From the NCBI RefSeq assembly GCF_000236805.1, contig NZ_AGFX01000030.1:124001-188000 (forward strand): 64,000 nucleotides of DNA, given 5' to 3'. The notes below the pieces were generated by a model, which saw nothing but the letters and a program-made list of their open reading frames with translations, searched no databases and had not been told where the DNA came from. Below are positions 35,292 through 43,851 of the stretch, piece by piece. Each line of letters opens with the position of its first letter. The stretch's first letter is position 1. This DNA comes from Paenibacillus peoriae KCTC 3763. GTDB taxonomy: Bacteria > Bacillota > Bacilli > Paenibacillales > Paenibacillaceae. Both the position numbers and the translations under genes were made by a program.

Positions 35292-35356
35292 TGTTATTCA
35301 TCCACTCCAAATTACCCGTCGTTCCTGTTGTGAACTGCTGTAGCTGTTAGCTAATC

Positions 35357-37201
35357 CTATCGAATCGCTACTTTGTAGGTGCGCAGCCAGTTATCCACCT
35401 GAGTCAGGTATGCAAACAATTGGGGACCTGACATCAGCTGACCAAACCAGGGCAGATTGCTGGAAGCCTCTGGCGAGGCCGCGATATCACGCACCTTTTG
35501 CGCATCAATCAGCTTAAGCAGCGGGGAAGAGGAATCATCCAGCAGCTCCAGCGCCTGCTTTTTCACAGCGGCAAGATAGGAAGGGTTATGTGTTTTGGGG
35601 TATGGGCTTTTTTTACGGTACAGCACATCATCCGGCAATACACCCTCCAGCGCCTTTCGTAAGATACCTTTTTCACGTCCGCCTGTCATCTTAATGCTCC
35701 ACGGGATGTTCCATACATATTGCACCAGCCGATGATCGCAGTATGGCACACGTACTTCGAGTCCGGCTCCCATACTCATTCGATCCTTGCGATCCAGTAG
35801 CGTAGGCATAAAGCGTGTGATGTTCAAATAGGACATTACGCGCATTTGCGCAGCTTTACCTGTTTCCCCCGACAGCTTCGGCACTTCTCCTATGGCCTCT
35901 GAGTATCGGTCATTCAAATACTCCAGCGGCTTGATCCAGTCCCGCACTTCGGGAGACAGCAGACTGGCTCTCATATCGGGAGCGACCGCCCACGGGAACG
36001 TGCCTGAGTTCAGCATATCCTCACGATGGAACCACGGATACCCGCCGAACACTTCATCCGCCGCCTCGCCGGAAATGGCAACCGTTGCTCCTTTTTTAAT
36101 CTCCCGGCAGAAGAGATACAGCGACGAATCCACGTCCGCCATGCCGGGTAAATCCCGTGTTAGTGTGGAGTTGTTCAGAGCTGCTACGACTTCGGGGGTA
36201 TCGAATTCGATCCAGTGATGGTTAGTGCCTAATTCATCCACCATGCGCTGAATCCAGGGGGCATCGGCTCCGGGCTGGAACGCATGGGCTTTAAAATGTT
36301 TGTCGTTATCTACATAATCGACCGAATACGTATCAACTTGTCCCTGCCCGGTACGCTTGTAATAATTGACGGCTAATGCGGACAGTGCGCTTGAATCCAG
36401 ACCGCCAGATAGCAAGGTGCACACCGGAACGTCCGAAATGAGCTGCCGCTCCACCGTATCCAGCAACAGCTCACGTACCTTGAGCGCTGTTTGTTCCGTG
36501 TCATTCTCATGCGCAATGCTTTCCAGCTTCCAGTAGGTCTGAATATGCATGCCGTCGCGGTCGTAGGTCAGCGTATGCCCGGGGCGCAGCTCCTTCATGG
36601 ACGAATAGACGCCGTGTCCGGGGGTACGTGCAGGCCCGATGATAAAAATTTCGGCCAATCCCTCGGCGTCAACGGCCGCTTCGACAGCAGGGTGTTGAAG
36701 CAGCGCTTTAGGCTCTGAGCCGAATACGAATACATCCTCATTGTGGCTATAAAATAGCGGCTTTACGCCCAGACGATCCCGCGCCAGAAATACCTGCTGC
36801 CGCCCACTATCCCAGATAGCAAACGCAAAAATGCCGTTTAATCGGTCCACGCATTCGGGGCCCCATTCGATATAGGCTTCGAGCAGCACCTCGGTGTCGC
36901 ATTGTGTACGGAAAAAATGCCCGCGCTGCTGCAGTTCTTTTTTCAGCTCAGGCGCGTTATATATTTCTCCGTTATATACAATCGTATAAGTGATATCCTC
37001 AAGCTGCCGGATCATAGGCTGGGCGCCATTTTCCGGGTCCATTACGCTCAGTCTTCGGTGTCCGAAGGCACACGGGTTGGATATCCAGGTGCCTGCAGCA
37101 TCGGGGCCGCGATTGGAGAGTGTTTGTGTCATATTCAGCAGCAGTCCCGATTGATGCATTAAGTCTCCGTTCCACTGTATGAAACCTGTAATTCCGCACA
37201 T
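35357..37201 (-). CDS. asnB: Asparagine synthetase (glutamine-hydrolysing)
   Basis: The 614-residue class II amidotransferase has Cys2 as glutaminase nucleophile (MCGITGFIQWNG) and NRGPDAAGTW, HRRLSVMD and YNGEIYNAPEL in the N-terminal domain. The synthetase domain has the PP-loop LLSGGLDSSALSALA near residue 255 and SGEAADEVFGGYPW near 370. It makes asparagine from aspartate, glutamine and ATP. It stands alone and is divergent from the small gene at 37299. There are no peptide-synthetase neighbours, so a primary metabolic role is likely. Confidence 0.95.
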   Translation of the reverse strand: MCGITGFIQWNGDLMHQSGLLLNMTQTLSNRGPDAAGTWISNPCAFGHRRLSVMDPENGAQPMIRQLEDITYTIVYNGEIYNAPELKKELQQRGHFFRTQCDTEVLLEAYIEWGPECVDRLNGIFAFAIWDSGRQQVFLARDRLGVKPLFYSHNEDVFVFGSEPKALLQHPAVEAAVDAEGLAEIFIIGPARTPGHGVYSSMKELRPGHTLTYDRDGMHIQTYWKLESIAHENDTEQTALKVRELLLDTVERQLISDVPVCTLLSGGLDSSALSALAVNYYKRTGQGQVDTYSVDYVDNDKHFKAHAFQPGADAPWIQRMVDELGTNHHWIEFDTPEVVAALNNSTLTRDLPGMADVDSSLYLFCREIKKGATVAISGEAADEVFGGYPWFHREDMLNSGTFPWAVAPDMRASLLSPEVRDWIKPLEYLNDRYSEAIGEVPKLSGETGKAAQMRVMSYLNITRFMPTLLDRKDRMSMGAGLEVRVPYCDHRLVQYVWNIPWSIKMTGGREKGILRKALEGVLPDDVLYRKKSPYPKTHNPSYLAAVKKQALELLDDSSSPLLKLIDAQKVRDIAASPEASSNLPWFGQLMSGPQLFAYLTQVDNWLRTYKVAIR

Positions 37202-37298
37202 GCCTGTTCATCCTCTCTTTGTCGTGTTCATCCAGTGTTGGAATGAATCAAAACTAAATCTCCAGTTCATCAGTATATATGCCGAAAAGAAGCATAAA

Positions 37299-37724
37299 AT
37301 GTCTGTCCGTTCCGAAAACTACAGATGGGGCAACCCGTCTACTCGCAAGAAAGGAGGGAGACCAATTTACTACATCAAGGACGCCAAAATACGTCGCTTC
37401 ACTGAAATTGACGGTGTGCGCTGCGCAGAGGTAGAGGTGCGGCCCGGCGCGGCAGATGACCCGGAATTGCTGGTGTATATCACGGCGAATAATCAGCAGG
37501 ACGGTCAAAATGACTATGACATGGTACGGATCATTCGCAATGACGCCGATTTGGAGCTGGATTGGTACGACAATAATCTGCACTCCGCATTTGAAGAAGT
37601 GACAGATAAGGCTTTTACCGATTCCACACACATTACCGCCGGTGAGGAACGGGACAAGTTTAAACGGGAATTGCTCTCCTACGGGCAGCTCAGCACGGAG
37701 TTTGCCAAGGAGTTCGGGGGATGA
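37299..37724 (+). CDS. Hypothetical protein with ambiguous start
   Basis: From ATG 37299 the product has 141 residues: a basic N-terminus (NYRWGNPSTRKKGGRP) and an acidic remainder (PGAADDPELLVYI, NDYDMVRIIRNDADLELDWY). The family is not recognised. The ATG has only a weak site. A very strong one, AAAGGAGGGAG at 37350-37360, stands 4 bases before an ATT at 37365, which would give a 119-residue protein starting at IYYIKDAK. Which is used cannot be decided here. It is divergent from asnB and followed by another small gene with the same peculiarity. Confidence 0.55.
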   Translation: MSVRSENYRWGNPSTRKKGGRPIYYIKDAKIRRFTEIDGVRCAEVEVRPGAADDPELLVYITANNQQDGQNDYDMVRIIRNDADLELDWYDNNLHSAFEEVTDKAFTDSTHITAGEERDKFKRELLSYGQLSTEFAKEFGG

Positions 37725-37806
37725 GAATTTGGTGTGCTATGCCTCGGCTTCTGTTGATCTGGACTCCGGCATCATCGCAGAATCAGCGTGAAAGGAGGGG
37801 GAAATC

Positions 37807-37941
37807 ATAGACGGCAAAGCGAAATACAAGAAGAATAAAAGCAGCAGTTATATTCATAACAATGAGTTTGCGGAAGAAATGCTGGAGAAAAACGTAAGAC
37901 ATGAAGTACGTAGAAGTCCTAGACGCTTCGGCAATAAATAG
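37807..37941 (+). CDS. Small basic protein, non-AUG start
   Basis: The 44-codon frame reads DGKAKYKKNKSSSYIHNNEF, then AEEMLEKNVRHEVRRSPRRF and GNK. It is highly basic. Its only good site, AAAGGAGGGGG, precedes ATC/ATA codons (37804/37807); no ATG, GTG or TTG is in frame before residue 25. The in-frame stop just upstream rules out a longer protein. A strong terminator follows 35 bp later. If expressed, it starts at ATA or ATC. The function is unknown. Confidence 0.4.
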   Translation: MDGKAKYKKNKSSSYIHNNEFAEEMLEKNVRHEVRRSPRRFGNK

Positions 37942-37975
37942 GCAGGAAGAATAAGGTGTGATGATCCAGTAATCC

Positions 37976-38026
37976 AAAAAAGCCTCCACTTCCGGCTTAA
38001 CAAGCGGAATGCAGGAGGCTTTTTTG
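37976..38026. terminator. Bidirectional intrinsic terminator
   Basis: AAAAAGCCTCC (37976-37986) pairs with GGAGGCTTTTTT (38014-38025); the inner TTCCGCTTGTT-type arm adds pairing. It separates the small basic gene from the convergent membrane protein gene. Confidence 0.8.
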
Positions 38027-38029
38027 GAG

Positions 38030-38323
38030 CTACGCAGCTTCACGGAGTGTCATAATCCCTTTGTAGATGTTGTAGACAAATACCCCGAGATAAACCACAA
38101 CGAATAGCAGTACAAACCCGACAACAGAACCCGCATGATTGGCTGTTACAATAAAATAAAACAGCGGAATCGCCGCAATAATGGGGAAAATGTGCGATAA
38201 AATGGCTTTTTTGGCATGTCCCTGTACATATTCGTCTCGTACTGCAATCCACACGATGATCGGCAGCAGAAAAGGTGCAAAGAAAATGCTGAAATAACAA
38301 AGTGACGACAATAGACCTTTCAC
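38030..38323 (-). CDS. DUF4870-like small membrane protein
   Basis: The 97-residue protein has three membrane helices: about 4-28 (YFSIFFAPFLLPIIVWI), 45-62 (ILSHIFPIIAAIPLFYFI) and 67-88. A conserved YVQGHAKKAIL loop lies between the first two. Length and the HAKKA/N-Q-type loop fit the DUF4870/Tic20-like family of small membrane proteins. The function is unknown. Confidence 0.7.
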   Translation of the reverse strand: MKGLLSSLCYFSIFFAPFLLPIIVWIAVRDEYVQGHAKKAILSHIFPIIAAIPLFYFIVTANHAGSVVGFVLLFVVVYLGVFVYNIYKGIMTLREAA

Positions 38324-38428
38324 GGATCAACCCCTCCTTGTATAGCATGCTCTTTTGTACATAATACCCCGTTAGCGTCCAAATGATTCCTTTCACAGTA
38401 TGTTTCCATGCAGGATGAAAAAATGCTT

Positions 38429-38456
38429 TTGACAGATACCCGAAATGTGATATAAT
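38429..38456 (+). promoter_or_regulatory. Sigma-A promoter of tRNA-Arg
   Basis: TTGACA (38429-38434) and TATAAT (38451-38456) are both consensus, with a 16-base spacer. Transcription would start near 38463, 37 bases before the tRNA. Confidence 0.8.
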
Positions 38457-38499
38457 AATTCATGCACTGAATACATAAGGTTTAATTGAATACCATTTT

Positions 38500-38573
<74 letters not shown>

Positions 38574-38580
38574 TATAGAT

Positions 38581-38607
38581 AAAGCTTCCTATCTAGGAAG
38601 CTTTTTT
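38581..38607 (+). terminator. Terminator of tRNA-Arg
   Basis: AAAGCTTCCT (38581-38590) pairs with AGGAAGCTTT (38595-38604), followed by T residues. Confidence 0.8.
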
Positions 38608-38696
38608 CGTTCCAACGGGATGAGAACCCCTTTGGGGGGACGTCGGAGCATAAGCCTCGTTAGCATACACTTCGCAGTCTCGACCGTAGGGAGAGT

Positions 38697-38713
38697 ATCC
38701 CTCCTGGGACGTA
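38697..38713 (+). repeat. Duplicated tRNA-Arg 3' end
   Basis: The 17 bases ATCCCTCCTGGGACGTA repeat 38559-38575, the 3' end of the tRNA plus two bases. A second, similar terminator follows at 38718. The 90 bases between are GC-rich and look like a decayed tRNA-like or att-flanked segment. No integrase is nearby. Confidence 0.6.
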
Positions 38714-38717
38714 CTAT

Positions 38718-38752
38718 AAAAAGCTTCCTAATTCATATTAGGAAGCTTTTTT
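38718..38752 (+). terminator. Second AAGCTTCCT-type terminator
   Basis: AAAGCTTCCTAAT and ATTAGGAAGCTTTTTT form a near-copy of the tRNA terminator 137 bp upstream. Confidence 0.7.
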
Positions 38753-38794
38753 GTGTTCCAGCATGTTTGTCTACATTCAGTATGGAGCAAAATA

Positions 38795-38841
38795 AAAAAC
38801 GGTCGTGACCCCATCATAATCGCAGGGAGACGACCGTTTTT
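38795..38841. terminator. Bidirectional terminator after the GH4 gene
   Basis: AAAAACGGTCGT (38795-38806) pairs exactly with ACGACCGTTTTT (38830-38841), so it can work in both directions. It lies 35 bp past the stop of the minus-strand glucosidase gene. Confidence 0.75.
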
Positions 38842-38875
38842 CCGTAGTCTAGCATGGACAGCTTGTTTTATAAAT

Positions 38876-40219
38876 TTACACCGTCGTCTTCGCCTTATTG
38901 GCAAAGAACTGTGGCAAATGCTCTTTATGTGCTTCCAGCAATTCATCCAGCACGGTTTGGGCAATGTCGCCGCTTGGAACGAGCGGATTCAGGGTGAAGG
39001 CTTGCAGTGCGGTTGCGTAGTCGCCAGTGACTGCTGCTTCAATCGTCAGCTCTTCCATCGCCTTCATGACTTGCAGCAGGCCGCGTTGTGCAGGCGGGAA
39101 TTTGCCGAAGTTTACAGGCTCCGCACCATGCGCGCGAATGACACTGGTAATTTCGATAGCACTGTCATAAGGGACATCATCAATCGCACCGTTATTCCGT
39201 GTGCTCACTACCATCAGCGTGCCTTTGTTATTATAGATCGAATTAATAATTTCACAGGCTGCATCGCTGTAATGCGCACCGCCGCGTTTGGATAATTCCT
39301 CAGGTTTGTAGTCCAGATTCGGATCTTTATACAGTTCAAACAGACTCTCTTCGAGACGTTTGACGACTTGACCCCGAGTTCCTTCGTTTTTGGCTTCCTC
39401 TAATTCTTCCTTGAGCATGTTATCGGTCATGTAGTAATACCGATGGTAAGGACAAGGTAGCATTTTCAATTGACGAACCTGATCATACAGGAAGCGCATG
39501 TTCTTGATATTTTCAACGACCTTCTCCGGTTTTGCACCGGGCGCATACAGTCCTTCAATGACTTGCTCCGTTAATTCGGCCCCTGTTTTGTCAAAAATTC
39601 TGTGCCAGTGAAGGTGGTTAATGCCTGCAAATTTAAAGAATAGCTCTTCTTCCGGTTTGTCCAGCACGGCTGCTGCACTCTTGATGGCGCCAATCGGAAC
39701 ATTACATAATCCGATGACTTTGTCCCATTGACCATAACGAAGCACCGCCTCGGTGACCATACCTGCAGGATTGGTGAAATTAATCAACCATGCATTCGGA
39801 CACAGTTCTTTCATATCTTCGACGATACCAAGGATAACGGGGATCGTACGGAAGGCTTTGAACATCCCGCCAGCGCCATTGGTTTCCTGACCGATCATAC
39901 CGTGTTTTAATGGAATACTTTCATCTTTAATCCGGGCTTCAAGCAAGCCTACCCGAAACTGTGTCGTTACAAAATCGGCATCCTTCAAGGCTTCCCGACG
40001 ATCCAGCGTCAAATGTACTTCGCAATCAATGCCTGCGGCCTTCACCATCCGTTTGGCCATAGCCCCTACGATTTCAAGCTTTTCGCGTCCTGCTTCAATG
40101 TCTACCAGCCACAATTCCCGAATGGGAAGCTCTGCATAGCGTTTGATGAAGCCTTCTACTAATTCTGGTGTATAGCTGGAGCCTCCGCCAATGGTTGCAA
40201 TCTTTATGCCTTTTTTCAT
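38876..40219 (-). CDS. licH: 6-phospho-beta-glucosidase, GH4 family
   Basis: The 447-residue enzyme is a GH4 hydrolase, which uses NAD+ and Mn2+ in an oxidation-elimination mechanism. It has the N-terminal Rossmann motif KIATIGGGSSYTPEL, then FRVGLLEAR and GQETNGAGG. The INFTNPAGMVTE and GLCNVPIGA (metal-binding Cys) block and INHLHW (metal-binding His) follow. The subfamily is that of CelF/LicH, cleaving cellobiose-6-phosphate type disaccharides taken up by a PTS. No PTS genes are in the window. It is divergent from a LacI regulator with a palindrome between them, the expected control. Confidence 0.88.
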   Translation of the reverse strand: MKKGIKIATIGGGSSYTPELVEGFIKRYAELPIRELWLVDIEAGREKLEIVGAMAKRMVKAAGIDCEVHLTLDRREALKDADFVTTQFRVGLLEARIKDESIPLKHGMIGQETNGAGGMFKAFRTIPVILGIVEDMKELCPNAWLINFTNPAGMVTEAVLRYGQWDKVIGLCNVPIGAIKSAAAVLDKPEEELFFKFAGINHLHWHRIFDKTGAELTEQVIEGLYAPGAKPEKVVENIKNMRFLYDQVRQLKMLPCPYHRYYYMTDNMLKEELEEAKNEGTRGQVVKRLEESLFELYKDPNLDYKPEELSKRGGAHYSDAACEIINSIYNNKGTLMVVSTRNNGAIDDVPYDSAIEITSVIRAHGAEPVNFGKFPPAQRGLLQVMKAMEELTIEAAVTGDYATALQAFTLNPLVPSGDIAQTVLDELLEAHKEHLPQFFANKAKTTV

Positions 40220-40281
40220 GGATAGTGCCTCCTGAGTATGTTTTTTTTAACCGCTTTCTTAAGCTCAATTTCACTGTAATC

Positions 40282-40299
40282 CCTGTAATGCATTACAGG
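40282..40299. promoter_or_regulatory. 18-bp palindromic operator
   Basis: CCTGTAATGCATTACAGG is a perfect palindrome midway between licH and the LacI-family gene. A partial copy, ACTGTAATCCC, lies immediately upstream. LacI-family operators are symmetric with a central CG or similar; here the centre is GC within ATGCAT. It is the likely binding site of the adjacent regulator. Confidence 0.65.
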
Positions 40300-40390
40300 T
40301 CAAGCGTTTTTAAAAAACTTATTTGGGAAAGGTGACAATTAGAGGACAGGACCATGAACATGCTAAAATAGAAAGAACGAGGTGAGAAAT

Positions 40391-41359
40391 GTGGCGAATA
40401 TTCATGAAATTGCAAAGCTCGCGGGTGTATCCTCGGCTACGGTGTCCCGTGTTATTAATAACCATCCGTACGTGAGTGAACCGACAAGACAGCGTGTGCA
40501 GGAGGTCATAGACCGACTGGATTATGTTCCGAATTTAAATGCGGTTTCATTAAAAAAGGGCATGACCAAGCTCATAGGGATTATTTCAATTTCTTTTAAT
40601 GATTCATTGGGTTCATTCGTGCGTGGCTTTACAACATATGCTCAGGAGCATGGCTTTAATATAGCGCTGTTTATTACGAATGGAGTAAAGGATCGGGAGC
40701 TTGAAGCACTGGAAATGTTGCGGAGAAAGCAACTGGATGCTTTGGTGTGCATGATTCGTGTCAATGAGTGGAGTGTGATTGAGCATTACACCAAATATGG
40801 CCCAATTGTGACGTGGCAGCGGGTGAACATCGAGACGATTCCGTCCGTATTTATGGATCAGTATCAGGGGTATATGCTTGCACTGGAGCATTTGTATGCC
40901 AGAGGCTATCGCAGCATTGTGAATGTATATGGAAATATGAAGGGACTGAATACGAAGGAGCGCATTCGGGCCTATCATGATTTTTGCAAAAAATATGATC
41001 TGGACGCTGATGCCTTCCCGCATTTTTATGACTTGAATTCAATAGAAGCGGGTGAACAAGTTGCTCACTGGTGGGGAGAACAACCCCACAAGCCGGATGC
41101 TTTCGCTTGTTCTACCGATTATTTGGCTGCAGGCCTTTTGACCGAAGCACGTAGGCTTGGTGTTTCTGTACCGAGTGATGTTGCAGTAGTGGGCTTTGAT
41201 AATACCGAAATTTCGCATTTGCTTGATTTAACCACCATTCATTACCCGATTGACAAGCAAGCGGAAAATGCATTCATTATGATTCGAAATGCCCTTGAGG
41301 AGCTTCATGAAGAATTACATCCTTTGGAGTTCAAATTAGTTGAGCGAGCGACGACTTAA
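40391..41359 (+). CDS. LacI-family transcriptional regulator
   Basis: The 322-residue repressor has the LacI headpiece NIHEIAKLAGVSSATVSRVI and hinge helix region (LDYVPNLNAVSLKKG), followed by a periplasmic-binding-type sensor domain (GIISISFNDSLGSFV..., CSTDYLAAGLL, VAVVGFDNTEIS). Its place beside licH suggests it controls beta-glucoside use; the inducer is unknown. GTG at 40391 is chosen because GAGGTGA ends 6 bases upstream; an in-frame GTG three codons earlier overlaps that site. Confidence 0.88.
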   Translation: MANIHEIAKLAGVSSATVSRVINNHPYVSEPTRQRVQEVIDRLDYVPNLNAVSLKKGMTKLIGIISISFNDSLGSFVRGFTTYAQEHGFNIALFITNGVKDRELEALEMLRRKQLDALVCMIRVNEWSVIEHYTKYGPIVTWQRVNIETIPSVFMDQYQGYMLALEHLYARGYRSIVNVYGNMKGLNTKERIRAYHDFCKKYDLDADAFPHFYDLNSIEAGEQVAHWWGEQPHKPDAFACSTDYLAAGLLTEARRLGVSVPSDVAVVGFDNTEISHLLDLTTIHYPIDKQAENAFIMIRNALEELHEELHPLEFKLVERATT

Positions 41360-41384
41360 TAGCCTGGTTATTCTTTTACTATTG

Positions 41385-41567
41385 TTATTTATTTCTAAAT
41401 TCATTATGGATTAAAAATAATCCTAAAATTAAAGCAAACATCCGAACAACAAATTCAACGCTTAAAAAGGTCCCAAAAGTGGATGAGTCAATAAAGAAGC
41501 GGCCAGTAATAATTACTGGTGAAAATATAATTAAAACACTTATAATAATTCTAATTAGTGAGCTCAT
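41385..41567 (-). CDS. Small hypothetical membrane protein
   Basis: The 60-residue protein starts MSSLIRIIISVLIIF. It has two hydrophobic helices (about 5-22 and 35-53) and ends in a basic tail NEFRNK. A GAGGTAT site precedes the ATG at 41567. No family is recognised. It is AT-rich and starts the accessory zone. Confidence 0.5.
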   Translation of the reverse strand: MSSLIRIIISVLIIFSPVIITGRFFIDSSTFGTFLSVEFVVRMFALILGLFLIHNEFRNK

Positions 41568-41642
41568 TTTTTTATACCTCAATCCAATTTAGGTTAAAAT
41601 ATTCAGGAGTATTTTTTAGCATAGGATACACCCGTAATCTTG

Positions 41643-41689
41643 ATCATTGAAAAGATTGAGGTCAACGAACCCTCAATCTTTTCAATGAT
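41643..41689. terminator. Perfect 19-bp hairpin
   Basis: ATCATTGAAAAGATTGAGG (41643-41661) is the exact complement of 41671-41689, with a 9-base loop. It lies 5 bp past the stop of the minus-strand secreted-protein gene. No T run follows, but the stem itself contains TTTT. Confidence 0.6.
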
Positions 41690-41693
41690 TGTA

Positions 41694-42341
41694 TTAAAAT
41701 ATAAGGTCATGTTCTCCATAATAGTATCTAAAATGATTGGATGAACTGGACACAGAAAAATTCAAACTTCCTACCCCACCAAGACCTATTGAGCCACCAC
41801 CTGTTATAGTTGTGGTGCCGTTGTTGTAAAAATCTCCATTAACGATATAATGGATTTTATTGGCATGTTCCAAGTGCGATTCAACAGTACCAGAGAACTG
41901 CTTGCTTATTCCGTTATATGCTCTAACCAAATTATGAGAGATGATTTTGGTTATACCTCTGAATGATCCCCCTTCAGTTGTCTCACAATAAAATCTCATA
42001 TAAGGAGTGTAGCCATTGGGCATCTCATGTAAAAATGATGATAATGTTCTATAGGTGGCTGTTGCTTCAAAATCACTTTTGCTTATTGCGCTTGCTTTGC
42101 TTTGACTTCTCAGTAAATCTGAAGCCTCATTAATAGATATTCCGTAATCATTGGAAATTTGTTTGGCCATTTCACTAAACGTTAATACATCACTTACTAT
42201 TGTGTCCTTGGATGGGTTTTGAATATCAATAATTCCAATTTGATTGCCACTTTCCTCTACTGTGTTAGATTCAGCAGAGACGGGACTAATTGCAGCTAAC
42301 ATAATAATTGATACGAGAAGAAGAGAACCCTTTTTTTTCAC
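41694..42341 (-). CDS. Secreted protein of unknown function
   Basis: The 215-residue protein has a signal peptide (MKKKGSLLLVSIIMLAAISP, cleavage near VSA-ESN). The mature part begins with a helical segment (SEMAKQISNDYGISINEASD) and ends with a glycine- and serine-rich beta region (ITGGGSIGLGGVGSLNFSVS). The glycine-rich C-terminus could be surface-exposed or self-associating. No family is recognised. The ATG follows GGAG. Confidence 0.65.
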   Translation of the reverse strand: MKKKGSLLLVSIIMLAAISPVSAESNTVEESGNQIGIIDIQNPSKDTIVSDVLTFSEMAKQISNDYGISINEASDLLRSQSKASAISKSDFEATATYRTLSSFLHEMPNGYTPYMRFYCETTEGGSFRGITKIISHNLVRAYNGISKQFSGTVESHLEHANKIHYIVNGDFYNNGTTTITGGGSIGLGGVGSLNFSVSSSSNHFRYYYGEHDLIF

Positions 42342-42560
42342 TCTTAAAATCTCCTTTTTTTGTATTTTATATAAGCATCCTAATAAAGTAGATTTATTAA
42401 GATGATATATACCACTAGTATAAAAAGAGAGGGAATGAATATAGGATTAATTAAGAAATATGTATTGACGATTATTAAATGAATTGTGTTATATAGAAAC
42501 ATTTTCTATTTTACAGTATTTTTTTCCTTTTTCAAGTTTTTTTGAAATTCGATCTTATTT

Positions 42561-42686
42561 TTGGTAGTCGAAGCGTTTTTATTTGTAGCGAATGTTCTAC
42601 TTACGCATCTTTCTATTGCTGCAAGCTTGGTCAACATTGCTGCTGATGATTTGCCGTGTCTTAAGTCGTATTCCAGCTTATCTTAG
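42561..42686 (+). pseudogene. Relic of a small hydrophobic protein gene
   Basis: A TTG-started 41-codon frame, reading VVEAFLFVANVLLTHLSIAA, aligns at the DNA level with the small hydrophobic gene at 46602 (AVEVILLIANILLILLSIVG). Shared stretches include AGCGAAT.TTCTACTTA and TCTTTC.ATTG. There is no ribosome binding site, and the C-terminal half has diverged. It is an orphan copy without the regulator that accompanies the other one. Nothing else coding is seen in 42342-42834. Confidence 0.45.
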
Positions 42687-42747
42687 CCCTCATAATGCCA
42701 CCAGCATGAAAGAGAGGAGTTTAAGTGTTTTTTGCACTTGCTACCAC

Positions 42748-42792
42748 ATAAAATACACCCTCGCAAACATAAAATGCGTGAGTGTATTTTAT
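42748..42792 (-). terminator. Terminator of the arginase-fold gene
   Basis: AAAATACACCCTCGCA and TGCGTGAGTGTATTTT pair with two mismatches, 42 bp past the stop of the minus-strand gene, and T-rich sequence lies in the stem ends. Confidence 0.65.
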
Positions 42793-42834
42793 GATTAAAC
42801 AGTTCATTGTTCTGTTATAATTCCGTTTATGCCT

Positions 42835-43746
42835 TTACTTATTTAAAATAGGTATTTCTCCAAGCAGCTTCTTCAAGTTAATAGAATCCCATGGCATATG
42901 CTCCGTTATACCCAAACCAACTACATCGGTTTCTTCAGATAGTGCTTTAATCAGATTAAGCAGTTGAGACATTTGCATGGTTCCTGCAGGAGAATAATTA
43001 TAAGGTGCTTCTGGGTTGGCGAATAATAAAGAACGAAATGCTTTTGGGTCAAGCACATCTAAATCAAGATGAATAGCCAGGTGCTTAATGCCGCTTTCTT
43101 TAATCCACTCTCTTATAGATTCAGTACTGTTCGTTAACTCTTGGGTTCCAGCAGTTCTAATTCCAAGTCTTTGAATCACTTCTGTATCTGGTTCAGTGGG
43201 AGCTATACCTAATCTTTGAAACGCTTCTGAAATCACTTCTATTTCTTGCTCTGTAGGAACAGCTAATCCCGCGATAAAGACATTTTCAGGTTTCAGAGGG
43301 ATTTTCACATGTTTTGCGAACTCCTCATCTCCTTCTCCCAACAGATTCCCGAGCGGTAATGTATGTCCGTTATCATAGCCCGCATATCTTACTAAATCAC
43401 TGTGTGCATCGATCCAGATTAAACCTAATTCCCCGCCGTATCGTTCGTTTAAATAGGCAAATGGAGCTTGTTCGACCAAGCAGTCACCACCAAACATTAC
43501 AATGCGATCTGGCTTATGAGCGTCAATGATATGCTGGGCAGCCTCTAATTGTTCAAGTAGCTGTGTTCTCCCATTCATACCGTTCTCATTATCAAGCGGA
43601 GTTCCATCATAAACTTGAACTGGAACATGAATAAGGGGTTGATTATTGTCCGGAGCTAGCCAAGCAAGCAGTTCGGCTCCAAAAGAGTAGTTAGGATTGT
43701 TTCCCCCTTGCCATTGTGGCATTAACAGGCGTATTGTTTTTGACAT
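42835..43746 (-). CDS. Arginase-family (ureohydrolase) protein
   Basis: The 303-residue protein has the ureohydrolase fold motifs: FGGDC near residue 86 (usually GGDH), WIDAHSD near 111, and LDLDVLDP near 226. These provide most of the manganese ligands. The replacement of His by Cys in the first motif is unusual and may change or reduce metal binding. Substrate could be arginine, agmatine, formiminoglutamate or other guanidino compounds. It is divergent from an HxlR regulator that probably controls it. Confidence 0.82.
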   Translation of the reverse strand: MSKTIRLLMPQWQGGNNPNYSFGAELLAWLAPDNNQPLIHVPVQVYDGTPLDNENGMNGRTQLLEQLEAAQHIIDAHKPDRIVMFGGDCLVEQAPFAYLNERYGGELGLIWIDAHSDLVRYAGYDNGHTLPLGNLLGEGDEEFAKHVKIPLKPENVFIAGLAVPTEQEIEVISEAFQRLGIAPTEPDTEVIQRLGIRTAGTQELTNSTESIREWIKESGIKHLAIHLDLDVLDPKAFRSLLFANPEAPYNYSPAGTMQMSQLLNLIKALSEETDVVGLGITEHMPWDSINLKKLLGEIPILNK

Positions 43747-43851
43747 GTTTTTCTCTCCTTTACTTCAAAGTACGGTTAGTATAAACTGAACGCAAATAAA
43801 AACGTAGTACGCACTTTTTTGAAAGGTACTACCCGAAAGGATAGTGTAAAT

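Noticed and set aside
35357-37201. asnB as part of a lipopeptide or antibiotic cluster
   Set aside because: No peptide synthetase, carrier protein or export gene is near; the neighbours are housekeeping genes.
41643-41689. IS end or attachment site
   Set aside because: The perfect inverted repeat lies right after a stop codon and has no partner copy, so a transcription terminator is simpler.
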